This document shows positions 46,235-54,000 of a stretch of DNA of 64,000 nt, one piece after another. Each line of letters starts with the position of its first letter. The stretch's first letter is position 1. Made by a program: the position numbers and the translations under genes. Under the pieces are notes generated by a model. The model worked only from the letters and a program-made list of their open reading frames with translations, did not search any database and was not told the DNA's origin. Origin of the DNA: Pseudomonas sp. CFII64 (GTDB lineage Bacteria > Pseudomonadota > Gammaproteobacteria > Pseudomonadales > Pseudomonadaceae); NCBI RefSeq assembly GCF_000416235.1, contig NZ_ATLO01000044.1:21297-85296 (forward strand), given 5' to 3'.

Positions 46235-48456
46235 GTGGTGGTGAGGATTTCTATTGGATTAAATTGTGTAAACAAAATAGGCTTGGGTTTAATTGTGGGA
46301 TCGCTATCTGCTGAGGCGTGGGCAGGGCAAACGATAAATAAAGTCATCGATAATGAAACAGTTAATCTGGATTCAACGACGGTTGCTGAAAAATATTATA
46401 CATTGATCAATGGCGGTAATTTGAATGCTGATGGTGCGGCCGTTTATGATATTCAGAGTAACGGTTCAAATGTATCGCTGAAAACAATACTCGGGTAGAT
46501 GGAACGGTAATAGTTCAAAATGGTGGAACGCTTAATATAGATAGCTCAATTATTAGTTATCCGTCTGTTGCCACCTTTCGCTCGGCTGTGTTGGTGGGGC
46601 GAGACGTGCGAGGAAAAATTACCAACGGTACTGTAAGTGGAGTAAATATGGGGATTAGCGTGATTACAGGGGGATACCTGGATCTCGTCAATAGCACAGT
46701 GGAGTCTCTGCAGGCAACCTCCGTCGAGAAAGGATGGGGGGTAGGTGTCTTTGGTGCGACACTGAATGTTGTCAGCAAAAGTCGTGTTCTAGGTCTGGAG
46801 AATGGAGCCTATTTAAATCATCCGGATGGTTATTCTGAGTTATTCCATACCGGTTGGTTAACCATTGATGATTCTATTGTGCAGTCTCAAAATGGAGCAG
46901 CCATCAAAGTCGATACCATAGATGGCTTTTCTGTTCCCTATACCGCCAACATCAGTATTCAAAATAATACAACGCTTATAGCGGGTAACGGCAATCTACT
47001 GGAAGTAGAAGACAAAAGCACCGCCAACTTCACAGTCAACGACAGTCGCCTCAACGGCAACCTAACCGCCGATGACACTAGCACCCTAAACGTCACCCTG
47101 GAAAACTACGCGCAGTTAACCGGCAATATCATCAACAGCAATTCGTTGGCGATCAATTCCGCAGCGAGTTGGCAGATGGTGGATGACAGCAACGTCAAAT
47201 CCTTGTCCATGAATGGCGGGCGGGTGAGTTTTGGCGAGGGGGCTTTCAAGACTTTGACCTTGGGCGAGTTGTCCGGCAGTGGCACGTTCGATATGCGCAT
47301 TAATCTGGATAACCATTCCGGGGATTTGCTCAAGGTGGGCGGTCAGGCTAACGGTAATCACACGTTGAAGGTGCAGAACACCGGGTTGGAGTTGGTTACG
47401 CCGGAAGTTGAGCCACTAATGGTGGTGGATACCGAAGGCGGGGATGCGCAGTTTGGTCTGCTGGGTGGCAAGGCGGATCTCGGGGTGTATTCCTACGAGC
47501 TGGAGCAGCGCGGCGATGACTGGTTCATTGTCGGTTCCGGCAAGACCATCAGCCCGTCGACGCAAAGTGTGCTGGCGCTGTTCAACGCGGCGCCGAACAT
47601 CTGGAACAGCGAGCTGAGCACCTTGCGCAGCCGCATGGGCGAGGTGCGCGGCAAGCCGCTGGGCGGCGCATGGATGCGCAGCTATGGCAGCCGTTTCAAT
47701 GCCTCGACCGGCGACGGCGTGAACTACCAGCAGAAGCAAAGTGGCTTGACCCTGGGCGTTGATGCGCCGCTGCAAGTGGGCATCGGTGAGTTGTCGTTGG
47801 GCGTCATGGCCGGTTACAGCAAGAATGACCTGGACCTGAGTCGCGGCACCACGGGCAATGTCGACAGCTACTATGTCGGCGGTTACGGCACCTGGCTGCT
47901 GGACGATGGCTACTACCTGGACGGCGTGCTCAAGCTCAACCGCTTTCGCAACGAGTCGAAAGTGGCCATGAGCGATGGCACCAAAGCCAAGGGCGACTAT
48001 GAAAGCAGCGCGGTCGGTGGCTCGCTGGAGTTCGGCAGGCACATCAACTTTGCCGATGGCTATTTCCTCGAACCTTACGCGCAGCTGTCCAGCGTCTGGG
48101 TGCAAGGCGACAGCTACACCCTGGATAACGGCATGCAGGCCAACAACGAGCGCACGCAATCGACGTTGGGCAAACTCGGGACCTCGGCCGGACGCAGCAT
48201 CGCCCTCAAGGATGGCGGCGTGCTCACACCTTATGTGCGGGTGGCCATGGCGCAGGAGTTTTCGGGCAGCAATGACGTCAAGGTCAACGACAAGCGTTTC
48301 GGCAATGATTTGTCCGGCTCGCGTGCCGAGTTGGGGGCGGGTGTTTCCGTATCGCTGTCGGAGCGGCTGCAACTGCATGCGGACTTTGATTACATGAAGG
48401 GCAAAAACGTCGAACAGCCATGGGGGGCCAATGTCGGGTTGAAGTTGGCGTTCTAG
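46235..48456 (+). pseudogene. Autotransporter adhesin, broken by a one-base frameshift
   Basis: The first frame (46235-46498) gives a signal peptide (IGLGLIVGSLSAEAWA, cut before GQTI) and the beginning of a beta-helix passenger; it stops at TAG 46496. The second frame (-1) continues seamlessly from there: adding one A in the run AAAA at 46481-46484 gives SLKNNTRVDGTVIVQNGGTL. The rest holds the pertactin-like passenger, a hinge (VLALFNAAPNIWNSELSTLRSRMG) and a 12-strand-type barrel ending in ...LKLAF with the C-terminal Phe needed for BAM. Start is one of three tandem GTGs (46235, 46238, 46241) after AGGAG. The 46588 GTG has no ribosome site, so the second half alone would lack a signal. About 740 aa if repaired. 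Confidence 0.82.
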
Positions 48457-48482
48457 GTAAGCGCGCTGCAACAGGCGCTGAA

Positions 48483-48525
48483 AAACGATGCCGCCGTGTC
48501 CATGACACGGCGGCATCGTTTGGTT
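48483..48525 (+). terminator. Terminator after the autotransporter
   Basis: Perfect 18-bp stem AAACGATGCCGCCGTGTC / GACACGGCGGCATCGTTT with loop CAT, followed by TGGTTTC. Confidence 0.8.
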
Positions 48526-48535
48526 TCATAAGTCC

Positions 48536-48641
48536 GTTGGAGCGAGGCTTGCCCGCGAAGGGGTCGTAGGAGCGACTTTAGTCACGAAGGCGTCAATTGC
48601 CTTCCCGACTAAGGCCGGTCCCACAGCAAGCCTCGCCAACG
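48536..48641. repeat. Composite REP element: family 1 nested in family 2
   Basis: Outer units GTTGGAGCGAGGCTTGCCCG (48536-) and CAAGCCTCGCCAAC (to 48641) belong to family 2; the inside, from GTCGTAGGAGCGACTTTAG to GACTAAGGCCGGTCC, is a diverged family 1 pair. One element seems to have entered another. Confidence 0.65.
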
Positions 48642-48660
48642 GGCAGTATTTCTTCCTCCA

Positions 48661-48692
48661 GAACCCCGGTGCATTGCGCACCGGGGTTATCT
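48661..48692 (+). terminator. Hairpin terminator before the 172-aa gene
   Basis: ACCCCGGTGC / GCACCGGGGT with a short loop, followed by TATCTTTTTC on the plus strand. It also lies just after the stop of the minus-strand gene. Confidence 0.6.
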
Positions 48693-48695
48693 TTT

Positions 48696-49214
48696 TCAGA
48701 AGCGGTTTTTATCAGGTTTTTTTGCGTACCTGCGGATCATATTGCGCTTGCGTTGCCGTTGCCTGGGAGTCACCGGTGAGTTGCGGTTGACCGTGACCAC
48801 CAGCGCCGGCGAGGTGCCGATCAAATGCTGGTCCCGATAAACCTCGACGTACAAATCCACCAACCCATATTGCACGCATCCAATAAAGTGGTAGCTGACG
48901 CACAGTACGCGCACCACGCTGTTTGAGTTCACGTGCTTGAGCAGTATCGGGGTCGAGGAACTGTTGACGCCCCAATAGAACACCAGTTCATCGCCGAACA
49001 GCATCTTCGCTGATCCCGGGATATGAACACAGACTCCCGTATGCACTTGCTCATAACTGATCGCGTCGGGGTTTACATGAGGCAAAAAAGGCGCTTTCAG
49101 ACTGTCCGAGATATCTCCTAAAGCCGGGCTGGTTTGCGGTATATCGACAACGGGGCTGGATGGCTCCTGTGGCTTGTCCTTGTCAGTACTGTTGTATGGA
49201 GGCGTTTCTTCCAT
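48696..49214 (-). CDS. Single-module Ig-like protein with basic tail
   Basis: 172 aa. Low-complexity acidic/proline N-terminus (MEETPPYNSTDKDKPQEPSS), one module of about 105 aa (about 45-150) with GDELVFYWGVNSS and VDLYVEVYR like the 983-aa repeats, then a strongly basic tail (RQRQRKRNMIRRYAKK). No signal peptide or helix. AAGGA lies 10 bases before the start. Probably a mini-member of the repeat family: the repeat alone, perhaps a partner or adaptor. Confidence 0.65.
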   Translation of the reverse strand: MEETPPYNSTDKDKPQEPSSPVVDIPQTSPALGDISDSLKAPFLPHVNPDAISYEQVHTGVCVHIPGSAKMLFGDELVFYWGVNSSSTPILLKHVNSNSVVRVLCVSYHFIGCVQYGLVDLYVEVYRDQHLIGTSPALVVTVNRNSPVTPRQRQRKRNMIRRYAKKPDKNRF

Positions 49215-49555
49215 TTGGTTATTTTCCTTATTTTGTGTTGGCTAGTTTGATGTTGGAACTCATCAGTGCCGCTCATGGCGGTTTTTTTTTGCGCATTACA
49301 TTGCTTCAGTGTCTGTTCGTCAAGTGAGAAAATTTCTCTGGGGATTGACGTTGCCGATTTTTTGATTGTTTCCTTTGACGGCATAAAGCGGTGATTTTTA
49401 AATGATGGTTTTTAGGTATAGGGCAATAAATACAGGGGGTAAATCTGGGGTCTTGAAATTGGTTGTAGGAGCTGACGAGATGTAAATGTAGGGCAAGTAC
49501 TACAATTGTTGCCGGAGAAGAAGTAATGGTCAGGGTCAAATTTTCAGTTTTTGCA

Positions 49556-49564
49556 GTCCTAGGA
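49556..49564. promoter_or_regulatory. GTCCTAGGA motif, second copy
   Basis: Same 9-mer as at 46176, again with additional GTAGG/CTAC elements nearby (49465-49500), about 340 bp upstream of the 172-aa gene start. Confidence 0.4.
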
Positions 49565-49585
49565 AATTTCCTTCAGTGGATTAAT

Positions 49586-49619
49586 ATTAGTCCCGCACGC
49601 AAACGCGTGCAGGACTAAT
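49586..49619. other. Strong hairpin after the 453-aa gene
   Basis: ATTAGTCC-GCACGC / GCGTGC-GGACTAAT with one-base bulges and a 4-base loop; 32 bp past the stop codon of the minus-strand gene. No T-run follows, so Rho-independent termination is uncertain. Confidence 0.5.
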
Positions 49620-49650
49620 AAGATTTGATACGTATGGGTGGCAAGTTCGA

Positions 49651-51012
49651 TCAAGATTGGAGTGTTAAATCAACTGCCTCCGCGAGGATAGAGCGATTAC
49701 CGGCTCGATCCGTGATCTGGTAGGTGATTTTTACGACGTCACTTTCGAGACTTTGCAGAAATTCACTGCGGAAGGTTATTTCCATGGGCGTGGTCAGGTG
49801 CTCGGTCTTGATCAGACAACAAGGACCGTCCTTACCGTTGCAAATAGTCTGGACAAGATCCCCGGCCTGCATGCCAGCGTAACCCGGCAGCCGACCGATC
49901 AACCGGTCGCCGAAGTTGACCTGAGGAAATGCCAGGGCTGCGAGCATTGCAGCGCCGGGGGCAGTCCGGTCGATGCGAATGGTGGTGATGGCAGAATCGT
50001 TGGGGGTCCCACCGATGACGCTGGTAGCCCGGTAGCCAATATCGTAGCTGCCATCCTCCTTGAGCTGGGTGGCCAGGGGGATAGTGAGCGAAAACTCGGT
50101 GGCCTCGTCGGGAACCGTTACCGGCTCGCCCACCAACACTCCGTTGATCATCAGTTGATTGGTGTCGATGCCCAGGTGTGCGCCGAGCCATACGGGGAAA
50201 TAGATAATGATGTCGCTGTTCAAGGCGTCGACGGGGATCAGGCCATCAGCCTGTGCTACCGGAATGCTGGGGGCGTCCAGTGCTTTGGTCTGTATGATAC
50301 TTCTGGTGTTTGCACTGGAATTCCGACTCAGGAAAAGTGTGGAGTCGTGGGTCGGTAAATTCAATTCAACATGTCGCGCCAGAATCGATTGATTACCCGC
50401 TCGATCAGTGACGTGATATGTGATTTTGACCTTTTCAGTCTGAAGGCTTTCGAGGAATTCGCGTGTGAAGGTGATTTCAACGGGTAGTGCCGTCAGGTTT
50501 TCGGCGACGACAAGCTGGGTAGGGCCAGGAATGTCATTGCATATGCTCTGGATAACGTCACCCGTTTGCATGCCCGCATAACCGGGAATCAAGCCAGTTA
50601 CGCTGTCGCTGCAACTTGCGTTGTCGAATACCATAGCCGCGAGCATTGCTGCGCCGGGTGCAGTGCGGTCCACGATAAGTGGAATTACTGGTGAGTCGTC
50701 ATGCAGGAGACTCTGGTGATTGGTGGAGCGAAAACCAAGTGTGTAAGCCCTTTCGTCCGTCAGATACCCGTTATCCATCTCCAGCGAAAATACATCACCA
50801 GGCCTGTCGTTTTCGGAAAAGGTTCTGATGGCACCAATCAAGTTGCCGTCCAGCATGAGTTGCACAAAATAGCCGGGCCGGGCACCGTCCCATTGCGTGA
50901 TATCTACTCGTAGTGGTTCATCAAGGTCTGTAACTTTAATCAAGCCATCCAAAGGATCTGCTACAGATACGAAAGGTGCAGCGTAGTCGAAGCGTGTATT
51001 AGTATTGTTCAT
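49651..51012 (-). CDS. Repeat protein of two 205-aa 'DRTAPG/TDRAGN' units
   Basis: 453 aa from ATG 51012, preceded by GGAGAATAAA. Two tandem copies (14-218 and 248-452), each with DGLI-x-V-x-x-L, then DRTAPGAAMLAA, PGYAGMQ-x-GD, a Cys after x-x-I (ICND / ICNG), EFL-x-SL, and ITY-x-x-TDRAGN-x-SILA. The TDRAGN part resembles bacterial Ig (Big-3-type) strands. The same unit stands once at the N-terminus of the 750-aa protein. No signal peptide. Function unknown; the duplication is well preserved, suggesting it is recent or under selection. Confidence 0.72.
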   Translation of the reverse strand: MNNTNTRFDYAAPFVSVADPLDGLIKVTDLDEPLRVDITQWDGARPGYFVQLMLDGNLIGAIRTFSENDRPGDVFSLEMDNGYLTDERAYTLGFRSTNHQSLLHDDSPVIPLIVDRTAPGAAMLAAMVFDNASCSDSVTGLIPGYAGMQTGDVIQSICNDIPGPTQLVVAENLTALPVEITFTREFLESLQTEKVKITYHVTDRAGNQSILARHVELNLPTHDSTLFLSRNSSANTRSIIQTKALDAPSIPVAQADGLIPVDALNSDIIIYFPVWLGAHLGIDTNQLMINGVLVGEPVTVPDEATEFSLTIPLATQLKEDGSYDIGYRATSVIGGTPNDSAITTIRIDRTAPGAAMLAALAFPQVNFGDRLIGRLPGYAGMQAGDLVQTICNGKDGPCCLIKTEHLTTPMEITFRSEFLQSLESDVVKITYQITDRAGNRSILAEAVDLTLQS

Positions 51013-51322
51013 TTTATTCTCCAGGCGCACAGCTAAACATTAGCTGAATAGTCCGTACGCATAATTAGATTTAAAGGCCAAGCACTCCACCCTCAGGCGG
51101 TAACCAATCACTTAACCTGAAATCCAACTAATCTCACTTGTAGTCCTCCGTCAACACCCCCGCTGCAACAAGCCGAGCTAATTAATTACTTTCAGAACAA
51201 GCCTACAAACCACTTCCAAAACCGTGTAGTCCAAACTCATTGGTCGATGTGAAACTCAAAAAAACCCAACAAAAAACCCCAACGAACCAGGTTCATTGGG
51301 GTTCTTTTACTGTGTGCTGAAA
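51013..51322. other. Intergenic region before aer
   Basis: 310 bp without a gene; AT-rich at its left end. The aer terminator sits at the right end; the promoter of the 453-aa gene lies at the left end. Confidence 0.6.
51265..51305 (-). terminator. Terminator of aer
   Basis: Stem AACCCCAA (51275-51282) / TTGGGGTT (51296-51303), followed on the minus strand by a T-run. Confidence 0.8.
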
Positions 51323-52888
51323 CTACCGATTAAAGCGCTCCACCAACGAATACTGCGAATGGGCAGTGTTGGTCAGTTCGCCGCTCAGGGTTGCCGAGCG
51401 TTGGGCTTCTTCGGAGGTTTGGTCGGCCAGGTGGGCGATGGTGGCGATGTTGCGGCTGATTTCTTCGGCCACCGAGCTTTGTTCTTCGGTCGCGGCTGCG
51501 ATCTGGGTGGTCATGTCGGTGATGTTGGCCACGGCTTCGCTGATGCCGATGAGCGCCTGGTCGGCTTCGAGGACTTTGGCAACGCCTTCTTCGGCCTGGC
51601 GATGGCCGGAGTTCATGGTTTGCACGGCGGCGTTGGCGGTCTGTTGCAGCTTGGCGATGAGGCCGTGGATCTGGCCGGTGGACTCGGTGGTGCGTTGCGC
51701 CAGTTGGCGCACTTCGTCGGCGACGACCGCAAAGCCACGGCCCATTTCCCCGGCGCGGGCGGCTTCGATGGCGGCGTTGAGGGCCAGCAGGTTGGTCTGG
51801 TCGGCAATACCCTTGATGACATCGACCACGCCACCAATTTCGTCGCTGTCTTTAGCCAGTTGGGTCACGGTCAGGCCGGTTTCGCCCACGGAAGTGGACA
51901 GGCGCTGAATGGCTTCGCGGGTTTCCCCGGCGATATCCCGGCCGCGACGCGTCAGCTCGTTGGCTTGCTGGGTGGCGTCAGCGGTACGTTGGACGTGGCT
52001 GGCGACTTCTTGGGTGGTGGCGGCCATCTGGTTGATGGCGGTGGCCACTTGTTCGGTTTCGATCCGCTGACGTTCCAGGCCAGTGGAGCTGGCGTGGGCC
52101 AGCGTATTGGACTGACGCGCCTGGCCGTTGAGTTGTTCGGCGGTGTCCTGCAAGCGGGTCAGGCAGGTTTTCATCCGCGCTTCCTGGCTGAGGATTGACA
52201 TCTCCAGACGTGCCTGCGGGCCACGGCTGTCGGTGTACATTTGCGCGATCAGCGGGTCGGATGTGGTTTGTTCCGCCAGGCGTAACAGGCGCTTGATGCC
52301 GCGCTGTTGCCAGGTCAGACCCAACAGGCCCAGCGGCACCGACAGCCCGGCTGCCAAGGCGAAACCCCAGTGGGAATTCAACCAGACGCCGATCAGGAAA
52401 CTCAGTTGGCTGACCATGATGAAGGGCAGCCAGTCCTGCAGCACCGGCAGCCACTTGTCCCGACGTGGGATCGCCGACTTGCCATTGTTCAGCCGTCCAT
52501 ACAGCGCTTCGGCACGTTGAACCTGCTCGGCGGTGGGTTTGACCCGAACCGATTCGAAGCCGACCACCTGCTGGTTCTCGAACATGGGCGTGACGTAGGC
52601 ATTGACCCAATAATGGTCGCCGTTTTTGCTGCGATTCTTGACGATGCCCATCCACGGTTGACCGCTTTTCAGTGTCGTCCACATATGTTCGAAAACGGCG
52701 GCAGGCACGTCGGGATGGCGAACGGTATTGTGTGGCGCCTTGAGCAGTTCTTCCCGGGAGAAGCCACTGATCTCAACGAAAGCGTCATTGCAATAGGTGA
52801 TGACACCTCGGGCGTCAGTGGTTGAGATCAACCGCTGATTGGCCGGAAACGTCCGTTCGCGTTGAGTGATGGGCTGGTTATTACGCAT
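51323..52888 (-). CDS. aer: Aerotaxis receptor Aer
   Basis: 521 aa. Starts MRNNQPITQRERTF, the Aer N-terminus; PAS domain at about 13-110 (TDARGVITYCNDAFVEISGF) that binds FAD; hydrophobic anchor about 155-200 (FIMVSQLSFLIGVW...); HAMP-like link; methyl-accepting signalling domain with the conserved hairpin GEMGRGFAVVADEVRQLAQR. It senses redox/oxygen and talks to CheW/CheA. Located beside cco genes as in P. aeruginosa, where aer is under ANR control. I did not find an ANR box in the 100 bp before it. Confidence 0.95.
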   Translation of the reverse strand: MRNNQPITQRERTFPANQRLISTTDARGVITYCNDAFVEISGFSREELLKAPHNTVRHPDVPAAVFEHMWTTLKSGQPWMGIVKNRSKNGDHYWVNAYVTPMFENQQVVGFESVRVKPTAEQVQRAEALYGRLNNGKSAIPRRDKWLPVLQDWLPFIMVSQLSFLIGVWLNSHWGFALAAGLSVPLGLLGLTWQQRGIKRLLRLAEQTTSDPLIAQMYTDSRGPQARLEMSILSQEARMKTCLTRLQDTAEQLNGQARQSNTLAHASSTGLERQRIETEQVATAINQMAATTQEVASHVQRTADATQQANELTRRGRDIAGETREAIQRLSTSVGETGLTVTQLAKDSDEIGGVVDVIKGIADQTNLLALNAAIEAARAGEMGRGFAVVADEVRQLAQRTTESTGQIHGLIAKLQQTANAAVQTMNSGHRQAEEGVAKVLEADQALIGISEAVANITDMTTQIAAATEEQSSVAEEISRNIATIAHLADQTSEEAQRSATLSGELTNTAHSQYSLVERFNR

Positions 52889-52989
52889 GAGCTTCGATCC
52901 GCTAGGCTTTGGGATGCTATCGGCACTGATACCAATACATTGAGCGCGTTGTCAAAATGACCAATTGGCCACTACTGCAACCAAGCGGT

Positions 52990-53781
52990 CTACCGATCAA
53001 ACATGGGGTAAGTGAAAAAGCTGAAATGCACGAGATTGACGCCGAAGTGGGTAATGACCGCTGCCGGCAACCCACCGAAGCGAAAGGCAAGGCCATAACC
53101 AATGCCCGCCAGGCCAGCGAGCACGACCCATTGCCAACCGCTGCCGAAATGCGCCAGACCGAACAGCAGCGCTGCGCAGCCGAGCGCCAGTGTGCGCCCA
53201 TAACGCAGCGGCTTGAACAACCGTTGCAGGCCGCCCTGAATATAAGCGCGAAACAGCAGTTCTTCGGTCAGGGTCACCAATAACAGATTGTTCGCCAGCC
53301 ACAGCGAGCTTTTCGCCGGCCAGGTCGGGTCCCAACCGATAAGCCCCAAGGCCATTGCGGTGCTCAAACAGACGAACGCGGTGCCCGGCAGCGTCAATGC
53401 TGTGATCTTTACGACTTGCCCGATGGCCACGTTGCGCAGCGCCCAGGGGCAGGCCAGCAGGATCCAGAATCCGATCAGCGGTTTGTCCAGATTCAGGTAC
53501 ATGGAAAACGGTGCGGACTGCGGCGTCAGGCGTTGCGCGGCTATAACTCGTTCACTGAAGAAACCCGGCAGCCAGTGGCTGGCCAGTGCCAACGCCAGCG
53601 CAATAAACAGGCAATGGCCGAAGCCGATTACTGCGCGCTGTTTGAATTGCGTGACGCAAATTCCGGCCATGATCAACAGCGCAAAGGTGACCACGACCGG
53701 CAGGCTGAAATGACCATAGGCAATGGCGAGGCCGTAACCCAGAGTCAGTAGCGTCAGGCTGATCCAGCGCGTGGCAAACAT
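52990..53781 (-). CDS. CPBP-family intramembrane protease
   Basis: 263 aa from ATG 53781, after AAGGA; the longer frame adds 65 unlikely residues. About seven or eight membrane helices. Motif 1 TEELLFRAY (EExxxR), motif 2 FGLAHF (FxxxH) and motif 3 HFGVNLVHF (HxxxN) are all present, as in Rce1/CAAX-like proteases and bacteriocin-immunity relatives. Substrate unknown. Confidence 0.88.
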   Translation of the reverse strand: MFATRWISLTLLTLGYGLAIAYGHFSLPVVVTFALLIMAGICVTQFKQRAVIGFGHCLFIALALALASHWLPGFFSERVIAAQRLTPQSAPFSMYLNLDKPLIGFWILLACPWALRNVAIGQVVKITALTLPGTAFVCLSTAMALGLIGWDPTWPAKSSLWLANNLLLVTLTEELLFRAYIQGGLQRLFKPLRYGRTLALGCAALLFGLAHFGSGWQWVVLAGLAGIGYGLAFRFGGLPAAVITHFGVNLVHFSFFTYPMFDR

Positions 53782-53949
53782 GTGGCGTTCCTTGAGTCCA
53801 TTCAATTGAGGCTTGAGCGCAGCTGCCCGCACTCGAAGGAAGGGCAGATGCCGGCGCCAAGCTTCACTGATCGGCAAGGAAAATTTCCAGCAGTTTGTCA
53901 GTTTTTTCTGAGAGAAATGTTTGTCGGATATTTCTCTGTGGCGTTTTTT

Positions 53950-53984
53950 TTGCCAAAAAAAGGCCGCTTGCAACAAGCGGCCTT
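53950..53984 (-). terminator. Terminator of the MFS gene
   Basis: 11-bp stem AAGGCCGCTTG / CAAGCGGCCTT, loop of 3, with TTTTTTT following on the minus strand. Confidence 0.85.
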
Positions 53985-54000
53985 GATTGAGAGCAGCGGT

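Larger units (their letters stand above)
49215..49650. other. AT-rich intergenic region between two repeat-protein genes
   Basis: 436 bp, no credible gene. Contains GTAGGAG (49465-49471), GTCCTAGGA (49556-49564) and the hairpin 49586-49619. This would hold the promoter of the 172-aa gene. Confidence 0.6.
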
